From VRUE01 sp963753245 (GTDB taxonomy: Bacteria > Actinomycetota > Thermoleophilia > Solirubrobacterales > 70-9): a stretch of DNA of 64,000 nt. This document shows, piece by piece, positions 7,443 to 16,509 of this stretch. Below the pieces are notes generated by a model that worked only from the letters and a program-made list of their open reading frames with translations, searched no databases and was not told the DNA's origin. Location: NCBI GenBank assembly GCA_963753245.1, contig CAVWBK010000009.1:1-64000 (forward strand), written 5' to 3'. Both the position numbers and the translations under genes were made by a program. The first letter of the stretch is position 1, and every line of letters starts with the position of its first letter.

Positions 7443-9020
7443 TTAGCTCGGCGAGTCGGGCTTCTCGCGGCTGAGGGCGAGCGCAGCCGCGGTGCTCGGG
7501 TCGTTTCTTGAGCCACGCTCGCTCAGTTCATGGGCGTCGAAGATCTCCTCGAGGTCCTCGCGCGAGAGGGTCTCGCGCTCGAGCGCGTTGGCGGCGAGAT
7601 CATCGAGGCACTCGCGGTGGGCAGCGAGCAGCGCCCGGGCGCGCCGGTGGGCATCGCGGGCCAGCATCATCGCCGCCACATCGACGTCGCGGCGGGTTCG
7701 ATCGGAGAGGTCATAGTTGCCGGTCGGCAGAGCGATCGGCGGCGCCCCCTCGGCGTCGAGGGCGACCCCCATGCCGAACTCGCTGACCATCTGTTTGGAG
7801 ACCGCGTGCACGCGCGCAAGGTCGTTGACCGCTCCCGAGTAGGAGGTGCCGAAGACCTCTTCCTCGGCGGCGCGCCCGCCGAGCAGGCTGACCAGCTCGT
7901 TCTGCAGGTCCTGCTTTGACTCCAGGTAGCTGTCCTCATCGGGTGAGGAGGCGACGAAGCCCAGGGCGGTGCCGCGCGGAATTATGCTCAGTATCTCCGG
8001 CGGATCGCCGCCGACCAGGTGGCGACAGAGAGCGTGGCCGGCCTCGTGGAAGGCGATGATCCGGCGCTCCTCGGCGCTCAGCCTGCGGGCCTGCTGGGCG
8101 CCGACGGACTGGCGCATCAGGGCCTCGTCGAGGTCCTCGCGGGCGATCGAGCGGCGCCCGGCGCGCCCGGCGATGATCGCCGCCTCGTTGAGTGCGTTTG
8201 CGAGCTGGGCGCCGGTCATCCCGGTCGTCTTTCGGGCGACATCGCGAAGGTCGAGGTCTGGGCCCAGCGGCTTGCCCTTGGCATGGGCGGCGAGGATCGC
8301 CTCGCGGCCATCTCGGTCGGGCGGGGAGACCAGCACCTGGCGATCAAAGCGCCCCGGTCGCAGCAGGGCGCGGTCGAGCTTCTCGACGTGGTTGGAGGCG
8401 GCGATCACGATCACCGTGCCCTTGGCGCGCTCGAAGCCGTCGAGCTCGACCAGGAGCTGGTTGAGCGCCTGCTCGCGCTCGCTGGTGCCGCCGTCGCCGC
8501 CAGCGCCCGAGCGGGCGCCGCCGATCGCATCGAGCTCGTCGATGAAGATCACCGCGCGCCCGGCCTTGCGGGCCTCCTTGAACAGTCTGCGGATGCGCGC
8601 CGCGCCGCGCCCGACGAACATCTCGACGAAGCTCGAGCCCGAGGCTGAGAAGAAGTCAACCCCGGCCTGGGCGGCGACCGCCCGGGCGAGCATCGTCTTG
8701 CCGGTTCCCGGCGGCCCGTAGAGCAGGACCCCACGAGGAGCCTGGGCGCCGAGCGCCGCGAAACGATCTGGCTCCTTGAGCCAGGCGGTGACGTCGATCA
8801 GCTCATCCTTGGCCGCATCGACGCCCTGCACCTCCTCCCAGAGCACCGGCTTGGTCCTGCTCGCCTTGACCGTTTCGGGCTTGGTCGAGCCAACCGTGCT
8901 GCGCAGCAGCGTCATGAAGACGAGCAGCAGGCCGGCCATGAAGAAGACCCCGAAGACCGGGTACCAGCCGAAGAAGAAGCTTTTGATATCGGCGGCCAAA
9001 AGCGCCTGGGTCAGGTGCAT
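7443..9020 (-). CDS. FtsH-like membrane AAA+ zinc metalloprotease with shortened N-terminus
   Basis: ATP-dependent membrane protease. One hydrophobic segment (about residues 18-43) anchors it. Then come an AAA+ domain with Walker A GPPGTGKT, Walker B IFIDELDAIG and SRH residues ending RPGRFDRQ, and an M41 peptidase domain with zinc motif HEAGH and an acidic ligand region near DLARV. At about 525 aa it is shorter than typical FtsH (about 600-680). It lacks the second N-terminal TM and the whole periplasmic domain. ATG 9020 is used; TTG 9029 is also possible. It is followed within 14 bp by the MpaB gene. Probably a specialised paralog, not the housekeeping FtsH. Confidence 0.9.
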   Translation of the reverse strand: MHLTQALLAADIKSFFFGWYPVFGVFFMAGLLLVFMTLLRSTVGSTKPETVKASRTKPVLWEEVQGVDAAKDELIDVTAWLKEPDRFAALGAQAPRGVLLYGPPGTGKTMLARAVAAQAGVDFFSASGSSFVEMFVGRGAARIRRLFKEARKAGRAVIFIDELDAIGGARSGAGGDGGTSEREQALNQLLVELDGFERAKGTVIVIAASNHVEKLDRALLRPGRFDRQVLVSPPDRDGREAILAAHAKGKPLGPDLDLRDVARKTTGMTGAQLANALNEAAIIAGRAGRRSIAREDLDEALMRQSVGAQQARRLSAEERRIIAFHEAGHALCRHLVGGDPPEILSIIPRGTALGFVASSPDEDSYLESKQDLQNELVSLLGGRAAEEEVFGTSYSGAVNDLARVHAVSKQMVSEFGMGVALDAEGAPPIALPTGNYDLSDRTRRDVDVAAMMLARDAHRRARALLAAHRECLDDLAANALERETLSREDLEEIFDAHELSERGSRNDPSTAAALALSREKPDSPS

Positions 9021-9118
9021 GCCCTTCAAGTTAAAGGACAGGGCCAGGCAAATCGGTCAGTTTTCGCCGCCTCCGGGTCGCATATTTGTCCAGGCGCGAC
9101 GCTCGGGGGCTCAAGTTT

Positions 9119-9865
9119 CTAGCCGCGCTGCACCTGCGAGCCGCCGACGATCGCCTCCTCGCCGCCTTCGGCGAAGAGGACCCAGGCCTTGTTGCCCCCG
9201 TCATAGTCAGGGGCCCAGAGCTTCAGCGTCGCCGGGCGCTCCCAGACCGTGACCTGCTCCTCGCCGGTCTGCTCGAGGCCGCGCCAGATCCTGACGAAGG
9301 GGTTGGCCTCCAACTCAGCCCCGATCGTGGTCGGCTCGCGATGGCCGGGGTGCACGACGGTCTCGGGCGGTAGCTCCATCAGTCCCATCACCGAGGACCT
9401 GAGATCGGCAAAACCGCTGGCGCCGGGTGCCATCGTGCCGCCCACCGTGCCCTTGAAGAGGACATCGGCGGTGAAGAGGTCGGTGCCGTTGATCAGAAAT
9501 GCGAGGTGCCCGGCCGCGTGGCCGGGGGTGTAGATCGCTTCGATCTCAAGCCCGCCGGTGCTGAGCTTCTCGCCGTCGCCGAGGGTCTGCGCGACCTCCT
9601 CCTCAAGCTCCGCCGCGGCCTCGGCGTGGGCGACCAGCGGCGGGCCGCCGAGCTGCTCGCGGGCCGCGGACAGACCGGCGATGTGATCGGCGTGGGGGTG
9701 GGTGATGAGGATGTGGGTGATCTCGATCTGCTCACGCGCGGCAAGCTCGAGCAGCGGCCCGAGGTCATCGTTGCCGTCGATCAGAACGCCCTTGCCTCCC
9801 TCCCGATCGGCGACCAGGTAGGCGTTTGAAAGCCACTGCGGATTCTCGGTCCTCTCGATGATCAT
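9119..9865 (-). CDS. Metallo-beta-lactamase-fold hydrolase, glyoxalase II-like
   Basis: A 248-aa soluble hydrolase. The binuclear metal motif HPHADH is clear. Further ligands lie in TPGHAAGH, the Asp in LFTADVLF and the His in VVHPGHREPT, which is the usual HxHxDH...H...D...H order of the glyoxalase II/persulfide dioxygenase-like branch. The C-terminal 60 residues are an extra strand-rich tail. Likely a thioester or related hydrolase; the substrate is not evident. It is 4 bp downstream of the alpha/beta hydrolase and so probably the last gene of the lipid-modification operon. Confidence 0.88.
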   Translation of the reverse strand: MIIERTENPQWLSNAYLVADREGGKGVLIDGNDDLGPLLELAAREQIEITHILITHPHADHIAGLSAAREQLGGPPLVAHAEAAAELEEEVAQTLGDGEKLSTGGLEIEAIYTPGHAAGHLAFLINGTDLFTADVLFKGTVGGTMAPGASGFADLRSSVMGLMELPPETVVHPGHREPTTIGAELEANPFVRIWRGLEQTGEEQVTVWERPATLKLWAPDYDGGNKAWVLFAEGGEEAIVGGSQVQRG

Positions 9866-9869
9866 GCGC

Positions 9870-10628
9870 CTAGCTTAAGGCCGAGACCGAGCTACCCTCA
9901 AGCAGGGTGTGGGCGATCAGCTCGGGGTCATCCCAGGTCGGGGTATGACCGACATCCGGCAGGGTGAGGAAACGTGCGCCGGCAGGACGGCGCTCTGGCC
10001 GCGGCGGTCCGAGCAACCGATCGCGCTCTCCCCAGGCGATCGTCACCGGGACATCGTCGGGATAGCCGGCCGGATCGAAGAGGTGGGTCCGCATCGCCCG
10101 GTTTGCACCGCGGTAGCCGCTCGCATCGATCCAACCCAAGACCAGTTCGCGCCCGGTGCGCACCGGGATGCGCTCAGGATGGGCGGCAAAGGTCGCCAGC
10201 ATCGCCTCCCGCGAGCGGCGGAAGCGCAGCGCCAGGGAGACCAGCGGGCGGGCGCGCCCGGCCCAGACGTGGGGGTCGCGGCGCCGAGGCCCCAGCGGTC
10301 TGCGCCACAGGCCGGCGGGCGAGAGCGTCGTCACCGAGGCCGCCGAGCCCTGGCGCCCCATTTCCAGCGCGACCCAGCCGCCGAGGCTGTTGCCGGCTAC
10401 GTGGGGCCGCTCGATGCCGAGTTCTCCGCACTGGCTGGCGATCGCCCTGGCCAGGTTGGCGGCGGTCGGCTCGACTCCCCCGCCGAGCGCCGGCGCTGAG
10501 CCGAAGCCGGGCATGTCCAAGACGATCGTCTGGCGCTCAGATTCCAGCTTGCCGAGGACCGGCTCCCAGATCACGCGGCTAGCACCGAGGCCGTGGAGGA
10601 GCAGCAGCGGCTCAGCGCCGGCGCTCAT
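9870..10628 (-). CDS. Alpha/beta-hydrolase
   Basis: A 252-aa alpha/beta-hydrolase fold protein. The oxyanion region is LLLHGLGASRVIW, the nucleophile elbow is GNSLGGW and the catalytic His is in DVGHTPTWD. The acid is probably in the strand before that His (AWGERDRLLG). ATG 10628 overlaps the CFA-synthase stop as ATGA, which fixes the start and shows co-translation. It may act as a lipase or esterase on modified acyl chains, but this rests on context only. Confidence 0.88.
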   Translation of the reverse strand: MSAGAEPLLLLHGLGASRVIWEPVLGKLESERQTIVLDMPGFGSAPALGGGVEPTAANLARAIASQCGELGIERPHVAGNSLGGWVALEMGRQGSAASVTTLSPAGLWRRPLGPRRRDPHVWAGRARPLVSLALRFRRSREAMLATFAAHPERIPVRTGRELVLGWIDASGYRGANRAMRTHLFDPAGYPDDVPVTIAWGERDRLLGPPRPERRPAGARFLTLPDVGHTPTWDDPELIAHTLLEGSSVSALS

Positions 10629-11812
10629 CGCCACCCCGGTTTGGCGAGCAGGACCTGAACGTCGCCGATCCGCCGCTCGCGAAAGCCCGCCTCGGAGGAG
10701 CTCAGGTAAAAGGACCAAAGTCGGCGGAAACGCTCGTCATAACCGCTTCCTCGCAGCCGGCCCCAGGCGGCGCCAAAGCGCTCGCGCCAGGCGGCGAGGG
10801 TGAGCGGATAGTGCTCGGTGATGTCCTCCGACCAGACCTCTCGCATCTCTGTATCGCGGCTCAGACAGGCGGCGATCTCTCCCTGTGAGGGTAGGCAGCC
10901 GCCGGGAAAGACATGCGTGTTGGCAAAGCTGCGGGCGCCCTTCTCGATCTCATAGAGGCGATCGTCGATCGTGATCGCCTGCAGCAGCATCAGCCCGTCG
11001 GGTGCCAGCAGTTCATCGCAGCGCCGGAAGAACTCGTCGAAGTGCTGCCAGCCGACCGCCTCGATCATCTCGACCGAGGCCAGGCGGTCATAGCTACCGC
11101 GCAGATCGCGGTAGTCCTCAAAGAGGACCGTGACCAGCTTCTCGAGCCCAGCCTCGACGACTCGCCTGCGGGCGAGGTCGTGTTGTTCCTGGGAGATCGT
11201 CGTTGTCGTCACTCGGCAGCCGTGCTGGCGGGCGGCGTGGATCGCGAGCCCACCCCAGCCGCTGCCGATCTCGAGCAGATGGTTGTCGGGGCCGAGGTCC
11301 AGGCGCTCGCAGATTCGCTCCAGCTTCGCGAGCTGCGCCTCCTCGAGGCTGGCTCCGCGGCGCGGAAAGTAGGCGCAGGAGTAGATCATCCGCTCGTCGA
11401 GAAAGGCGGCAAAGAGGTCATTGCCAAGGTCATAGTGGGCGGCGATGTGGCGCCGGGATCCGGCACGGGTGTTGTCGGGGACCAGCCCCCGCAGCCGGTG
11501 CAGCAGGGCGCGTGGGCGGGCCACCGCCCCACGCAGGCCGTCGAAGGCCTGCAGCTCGCGCGCCGCGATGCGCATCAGTGCGACGAGATCATCTGTTTCC
11601 CAGAGGCCATCGACGAAGGTCTCACCGAGCCCGACGCTGCCACGCAGGGGCGCGCGCCAGGCGCGGGGGTCGCGGATCCTCACCGTCGCCCGCAGCTCGG
11701 CCTCGGGCGGGCCGAAGCGCAACGGCCGCCCCTCCTCGAGCACCTCGATCCGCCCCGCCTTGAGGCGGCGCAGGACCAGGCTGACGGCGCTGCGGGCGAG
11801 GCGGTCTCTCAC
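10625..11812 (-). CDS. cfa: Cyclopropane-fatty-acyl-phospholipid synthase family methyltransferase
   Basis: SAM-dependent transfer of a methylene/methyl group to double bonds in membrane phospholipid acyl chains. The N-terminal 120 residues form the family's lipid-binding region. The methyltransferase core carries motif I LEIGSGWGGLAIHAA, preceded by the characteristic YDLGNDLFAAFLD and YSCAYF. The family's VEMIEAVG and FIFPGG-like (VFPGGCLPS) motifs are also present. At 395 aa it is normal length. It overlaps both neighbours by 4 bp, within a four- or five-gene operon. The product could be cyclopropane, methyl-branched or furan-precursor lipids. Confidence 0.93.
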   Translation of the reverse strand: MRDRLARSAVSLVLRRLKAGRIEVLEEGRPLRFGPPEAELRATVRIRDPRAWRAPLRGSVGLGETFVDGLWETDDLVALMRIAARELQAFDGLRGAVARPRALLHRLRGLVPDNTRAGSRRHIAAHYDLGNDLFAAFLDERMIYSCAYFPRRGASLEEAQLAKLERICERLDLGPDNHLLEIGSGWGGLAIHAARQHGCRVTTTTISQEQHDLARRRVVEAGLEKLVTVLFEDYRDLRGSYDRLASVEMIEAVGWQHFDEFFRRCDELLAPDGLMLLQAITIDDRLYEIEKGARSFANTHVFPGGCLPSQGEIAACLSRDTEMREVWSEDITEHYPLTLAAWRERFGAAWGRLRGSGYDERFRRLWSFYLSSSEAGFRERRIGDVQVLLAKPGWR

Positions 11813-12591
11813 GGCGAGATGAAGCCCTTGGGGCGCTTGTGATCGGGGTGGGGGAAGTAGCGGGCACCCTTGAGGCGCAGGCGCAGCGTTTGCGCATAGA
11901 TCTTGAAGAGGACCTGGGCGCTCATCGCCGGGTAGCGGGCCAGCATCGCGCCAAGCAGGGGGGCGCTCAGCTCGCGGCGCCGCAGCGAGAGCGTCGCATC
12001 GAAGGTTTTGCCCCCGCTCCCGTGGTCGGGCCGCGACTCGATCTGCACCGAGAGCCCAGCCCCCGGCTCGCTGGCGCGAAAGGAGTAGGTCTTATCCATC
12101 CCCATCAGGGGGGAGACGTGCAGTTGCTTTTCGAGCTCGTCGGCCAGAACCGCTCCTTGCTGGGTTCCGCGCGCCAGGACATAAGGATGACGCTCTCCCC
12201 AGGGAACGTTGTTGACGTCGGCGATCACGGCCTCCAGGTGTTCTCCGCCGGGCGCATAGCAGTAGTAGAAGGCGACCGGGTTGAAGACGTGACCGAGGTA
12301 GCGCAGGCTGGCCAGGAGGCGCACCGGGCCCCGCGGGCGATGGCCGGTCGCGGCCCCGACGACGTCTCGGGCGCACTCCGCCAGCGCTCGGTCGGGGTCG
12401 CCCATGAAGTCGCGCCGGCGGAAGCGGGCCGGCGCCGCTCGGCGCGCCGAGAAGAGCGGAAAGGGGTCGAGCACCCCCGGCAGCTCGTCAAGGTCGAGAT
12501 ACATGAGGAAGAGCCGGTAGCGAAAGGCGTGCTCGACCGGCTGGAAGCGGCGGTGGCGGATCCAGCCCTCATAGACCGCCGAGGCGCTCAT
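11809..12591 (-). CDS. DUF1365 family protein
   Basis: A 260-aa protein of the DUF1365 family, whose biochemical role is not settled. Family hallmarks are visible: RHRRFQPVEHAFRY near the start, the LGHVFNPVAFYYC stretch near residue 100, and VNNVPWGERHPYV. It lies between a FAD-dependent amine-oxidase-like gene and a CFA-synthase gene. This trio recurs across many bacteria, including stress-regulated lipid-modification loci. A role in binding or modifying unsaturated acyl chains is an inference from that context. Start ATG 12591. Confidence 0.9.
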   Translation of the reverse strand: MSASAVYEGWIRHRRFQPVEHAFRYRLFLMYLDLDELPGVLDPFPLFSARRAAPARFRRRDFMGDPDRALAECARDVVGAATGHRPRGPVRLLASLRYLGHVFNPVAFYYCYAPGGEHLEAVIADVNNVPWGERHPYVLARGTQQGAVLADELEKQLHVSPLMGMDKTYSFRASEPGAGLSVQIESRPDHGSGGKTFDATLSLRRRELSAPLLGAMLARYPAMSAQVLFKIYAQTLRLRLKGARYFPHPDHKRPKGFISP

Positions 12592-12595
12592 TGGC

Positions 12596-13861
12596 TCATG
12601 CCGCCAGCGCCGGCACCAGCGCCGCCGCCGCCTCGATCTGCGCGCAGACGCGCTCGGCGCTGATCACGCCGTCCTCGTGAAAGCCCCACCCCCAGTAGGC
12701 GCCGCAGTAGTGGGTGCCGCGCGGGCCGCTGATCTCAGCGTGCCGGGCCTGCGCCCGCACGCCCTGCACGGTGAATACCGGATGCTCGTACTCGAATCGC
12801 CCGAGCACCGAGTCGGGGTCGATCGCCTCGGTGCGGTTGAGGGTGAGCAGATACTGGCGCTCGGCCGCCAGGCGCTGCAGATTGTTCATCCAGTAGGTCA
12901 CCGTGGTGCGCCGGGCCGGCTCCTGGCTGAGATGGAAGTTCCAACTCGACCAGGCCGCGCGTCGCCGCGGCAAGAGCGAGGTGTCGGTGTGGAGCAGTGC
13001 TTCGTTTCGTTGGTAGGGGATCGCGCTGAGGATCTCGCGCTCGGCCTCGCTGGGGTCGGCGAGCAGGGCCAGCGCCTGGTCGGAATGGGTGGCGATCACG
13101 ACCGCGTCGAAATGCTCGCTCTCGCAACCGTCGGCCTCGATTCGCACCTCGCCGAGCAATCGCTCGACTCGTCGCACCGGCGCGGCGAGGCGCAGGCGAT
13201 CTCGCCAGGGCGCCGAGATCGCCGCCACATAGCTGCCAGAGCCGCCGGCGACGGTGCGCCAGCGCGGCCGTCCTCGCAGGCTGTACATGCCGTGATTATC
13301 GAAGAACTCCGCCATGAAACTGGCCGGAAAGCTCCACATCTGGGCCGGATCCGCCGACCATACGGCCGAGGCCTGGGGGACGATCAGGCGCTCGATGAAC
13401 TGCTCGGAGAACCGCATCTGCTCGAGCCAGCGTCCGAGCGGGGGGGAGGTGCCGTTCGGCCCGATCAGGGCCGGCGCCTCGCGGTTGAATCGTCGCCACT
13501 CGCCCAGCATCCGCAAGAACGAGGGGCTGAACAGGTGGGCGGGGCGGGCGAAGAGGCCGCGCGGGGTGCCCGAGTACTCAAATCGGCCCTCGCCGTCGGA
13601 GACCGAGAAGCTCATCCGCGACGGTTGGGTCTCGACGCCGAGTTCGCCGAGCAGGCTTTCAAAGCGCGGGTAGTTACGGTCGTTGAAGACGATGAAGCCG
13701 GTGTCGATTCGGTGTGCACCCTCGGGCGCCTCGACATTGACGGTGTGGGAATGCCCGCCGAGCCGCGGCGCCGCCTCATAGACGGTGATCTGGTGCTCGC
13801 GGTGCAGGTGGTGGGCGGCCGCCAGCCCAGAGATTCCGGTTCCGATGATCGCGACCCTCAT
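12596..13861 (-). CDS. FAD-dependent amine-oxidase-like flavoprotein of the CFA/DUF1365 cluster
   Basis: A 421-aa flavoprotein. The N-terminal dinucleotide motif is VAIIGTGISGLAAAHHL, followed by YEAAPRLGGHS, the amine-oxidase/desaturase type. C-terminal FAD contacts are in CGAYWGWGFHEDGV. It belongs to the NAD(P)/FAD proteins that travel with DUF1365 and CFA synthase. As I recall, related flavoproteins in Rhodobacter (Ufa proteins) take part in desaturation during furan fatty acid synthesis. Oxidation or desaturation of a methylated acyl chain is therefore the leading hypothesis. It is the first gene of the operon. Confidence 0.88.
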   Translation of the reverse strand: MRVAIIGTGISGLAAAHHLHREHQITVYEAAPRLGGHSHTVNVEAPEGAHRIDTGFIVFNDRNYPRFESLLGELGVETQPSRMSFSVSDGEGRFEYSGTPRGLFARPAHLFSPSFLRMLGEWRRFNREAPALIGPNGTSPPLGRWLEQMRFSEQFIERLIVPQASAVWSADPAQMWSFPASFMAEFFDNHGMYSLRGRPRWRTVAGGSGSYVAAISAPWRDRLRLAAPVRRVERLLGEVRIEADGCESEHFDAVVIATHSDQALALLADPSEAEREILSAIPYQRNEALLHTDTSLLPRRRAAWSSWNFHLSQEPARRTTVTYWMNNLQRLAAERQYLLTLNRTEAIDPDSVLGRFEYEHPVFTVQGVRAQARHAEISGPRGTHYCGAYWGWGFHEDGVISAERVCAQIEAAAALVPALAA

Positions 13862-13908
13862 TGGCTGAAACTACGTTGGCGCCGCCCGATCGGTTGTATT
13901 TGTGCCGA

Positions 13909-15111
13909 TCAGCCGTAGGGCTGATAGATCAGATGATGGCCGAGCAGGGCGCTGACCGTCGCGAAGCGATAGCCGCGTGCGCGCAGCGTGTCGATGATCT
14001 TCGGCAGCGCTTCCAGCGTGCCGCCGCGCGGACCGCCCCCGTCGTGCATGAGGATGATCGAACCGGGTCGAGCGGCGCCGACCACGCGGCTGTAGACGGC
14101 GGCGGCGCCCGGCGTGGTCCAGTCGCGCGGATCGACGTCCCAGGTGATCGTCTGCATGCCGAGACTCGCCGCGGTCGCGATCACCGAGGAGTTGGAGCCG
14201 CCGCCCGGCGGTCGGAAAAGGCAGGGACGAAAGTGCGTGTAGCGTTCGATCAAAGCACTGTCGGGGGCAATTTCGCCGTAGCCCGGGTATTCGGTGTGGT
14301 GCATGGTGTGGTTGCCGATCTCGTTGCCTTCGCGCAGGATCCGGCGCATCGTGGCTTCGCGCCCGGCCATCTCCTGGCCGATCTCAAAGAAGGTGCCGTT
14401 GACGTGCTTTTCGCGCAGCACATCGAGGAAACCGTCGGTGTATTCGCTGGGGCCGTCATCGAAGGTCAGGGCGACCACATTCTGATCGCGCGGCCCGTTG
14501 GTGAACAGCCCGGCTTCATCGCCCCCGCTGCAGCCGACCGGGCGTACGGGGCGCAGGCGGAAGACCTTGGCCGAGGGAGCGGCGGGGAAGCTCGATTCGC
14601 ATTCCCGAACCGCGCCAGCGCAGTGGCCGCGTAGCTCGAGAACCCGCCAGTGATAGCGCTGGGGGGCGAGCCCGGCAGCTTCGGGCAGCAGGGTTAGGAC
14701 CAGATGCTTTGGCGCGGGACGCCTGACCCGCGCGGCGATCGTCTGCGCCTTGGTCGTCTTGCCGCCGGCATCGATCGCCAGGAGGCCGACTCGACGATGG
14801 GCGTCGTGGCTGCCGCCGAGGCAGAGCCGCCGTTCAGCCCCGCCTCCGGTGCCTGCGAGTGAGAGGCATAAAAATGGGGCCCCAGCGCCGCGCTTTGGCA
14901 GGGGGTCAAGGGCCGCCAGGGGGACCGATCTCCTGGTCCAGATGCTGGCGATCAGGCTCTGGCCCCTCTGCGAGAGGCCGGCGCGGCTGAGGTCGGGCCC
15001 GACCGAAGCTTCATTCCTGCCCTGTGCCTGCGCGCTGCCTGCGCCGGTGCCCGCCAGGGGCGCGAGGCCGAGCACCAAAATGCAAAGGATCTTGCGGGAA
15101 GTGTGAATCAT
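13909..15111 (-). CDS. Secreted polysaccharide deacetylase (NodB/CE4)
   Basis: A 400-aa exported carbohydrate esterase family 4 enzyme that likely removes N-acetyl groups from peptidoglycan or another extracellular glycan. The signal peptide (residues 1-30, ending AQAQ) comes from ATG 15111. The listed alternative ATG 15138 would add nine polar residues. A 180-residue N-terminal region without recognised domain precedes the NodB domain. NodB motifs: TFDDGPSEYTDG (catalytic and metal Asp), NHTMHH (metal His pair), RPPGGG, DPRDWTTPG and ILMHDGGG. It is transcribed away from a GH-like/peptidoglycan-binding gene 53 bp off, suggesting a shared wall function. Confidence 0.9.
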   Translation of the reverse strand: MIHTSRKILCILVLGLAPLAGTGAGSAQAQGRNEASVGPDLSRAGLSQRGQSLIASIWTRRSVPLAALDPLPKRGAGAPFLCLSLAGTGGGAERRLCLGGSHDAHRRVGLLAIDAGGKTTKAQTIAARVRRPAPKHLVLTLLPEAAGLAPQRYHWRVLELRGHCAGAVRECESSFPAAPSAKVFRLRPVRPVGCSGGDEAGLFTNGPRDQNVVALTFDDGPSEYTDGFLDVLREKHVNGTFFEIGQEMAGREATMRRILREGNEIGNHTMHHTEYPGYGEIAPDSALIERYTHFRPCLFRPPGGGSNSSVIATAASLGMQTITWDVDPRDWTTPGAAAVYSRVVGAARPGSIILMHDGGGPRGGTLEALPKIIDTLRARGYRFATVSALLGHHLIYQPYG

Positions 15112-15164
15112 CGGTGAGGAGATGTTTACCGAAGCCATAGGCCAGCTACCGTGTTGGGATCGAT

Positions 15165-16409
15165 GTGAGGGCCAGACGCACTCAGGTGCCGGGCTCCCGC
15201 CTGGCGCTCCTGGTGATCGCGTGCCTGTTGGCAGCGGTCGCGCTCACCCCCGCCACGGTGCACGCCGAAACCGGCGGCGCGGGGGAAGTCGGCGAACCCG
15301 CTCCCACCAGCGCCAGCGGCGAAACGCCGTTTGATCGTCAGGGCATGTGGATCTGGTATGTCGAACACTCCGAAGGCGGCAGCATCGCGAAGATCATCGC
15401 CCGCGCCAAGCAAGCGGGAATCGGCACCGTGTACGTCAAGTCCGGCGACGGCGGCAGCGTCTGGAGCCAGTTCACCACCTCGCTTGTCAACACGCTGCAC
15501 CGGGGCGGCCTCGACGTCTGCGCCTGGCAGTTCGTCTACGGCAATAACCCGGTCGCCGAGGCCAAGGTCGGGGCGGCTTCGGTGGCCCGCGGCGCCGATT
15601 GCCTGGTGATCGACGCCGAGGGTGAATACGAAGGCAAGTACGCCGCCGCGGACCGCTACATCCGCGCGCTGCGAGCGCGGATCGGCGAAAGCTTCCCGGT
15701 CTCGCTGGCGGGATTCCCCTACGTCGACTACCACCCGGCCTTTCCCTACTCGGTCTTCTTCGGGCCCGGCGGAGCCCAGTACAACCAGCCGCAGATGTAC
15801 TGGAAGGCGATTGGCACCTCGGTGCGCACCGTCTTTGAGCACACCTTCCTCTTCAACCGGCTCTGGGGGCACCCGATCTATCCGCTGGGGCAGACCTACG
15901 AAAACCCCGGCCGCGGCCAGATCGCGCTCTTTCGCAGCTTCGCCGAGAGCTACGACGGCCTGGCGCCGAGCTGGTGGGACTGGCAGGAAACGAACGCCGC
16001 AGGCTGGCAGGGTCTCGGCACTCGGGTGAACGCGATCTCCGGTTACCGTCCGATCGCCTCCAACCCGACGCTCAAGAGCGGCAGCAGCGGCGACATTGTC
16101 GTTTGGGCGCAGGAGCACCTGCGTTCGGCGGGCGAGTCGGTGCCGGTGACCGGGGTCTTTGGCAAGTTGACGCGCGCAGCGGTGCACGAATTCCAGGAAT
16201 CCGCCGGGCTCAAGACCGATGGCGTGATCGGCGCGCTGACCTGGAAGGCCCTGCTCCGCTACCAGCCGGTCCGCTATCTGTGGGCGGGGAGGCAGGCGAG
16301 CCCGCGGCGCGGAACGGCCTCCGCCAGTCGCGCAATTCCGCCAAGTCGCCCGCTCTCGGCCTCACTGCCGGCCAAGGGCGACGAGATCCCGCCCGGCCTA
16401 GGGCGTTAA
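15165..16409 (+). CDS. Secreted glycoside-hydrolase-like protein with peptidoglycan-binding domain
   Basis: A 414-aa exported protein. Signal peptide residues 1-34 (cut near VHA). Residues about 55-290 resemble a TIM-barrel hydrolase, starting FDRQGMWIWYVEHS with VYVKSGDGG, VIDAEGEYEGKY and YWKAIGT strands. DAEGEYE could supply catalytic acids. Residues about 308-365 form a PG_binding_1 module (LKSGSSGDIVVWAQEHL ... TDGVIGALTWKALL). The last 45 residues are Pro/Ser/Arg-rich. Start GTG 15165. Likely acts on, or anchors to, peptidoglycan; the precise hydrolytic activity is unproven. Confidence 0.8.
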   Translation: MRARRTQVPGSRLALLVIACLLAAVALTPATVHAETGGAGEVGEPAPTSASGETPFDRQGMWIWYVEHSEGGSIAKIIARAKQAGIGTVYVKSGDGGSVWSQFTTSLVNTLHRGGLDVCAWQFVYGNNPVAEAKVGAASVARGADCLVIDAEGEYEGKYAAADRYIRALRARIGESFPVSLAGFPYVDYHPAFPYSVFFGPGGAQYNQPQMYWKAIGTSVRTVFEHTFLFNRLWGHPIYPLGQTYENPGRGQIALFRSFAESYDGLAPSWWDWQETNAAGWQGLGTRVNAISGYRPIASNPTLKSGSSGDIVVWAQEHLRSAGESVPVTGVFGKLTRAAVHEFQESAGLKTDGVIGALTWKALLRYQPVRYLWAGRQASPRRGTASASRAIPPSRPLSASLPAKGDEIPPGLGR

Positions 16410-16509
16410 CCCCGCGGTATCTTCTGGGCGCGCTTACAATCGCTTGCCCTGAGGTGGGCCTCCGCCAGCCGCCGCCCTCCTGCTTTTAGGCTTGCCGCGC
16501 CTACAGGCT

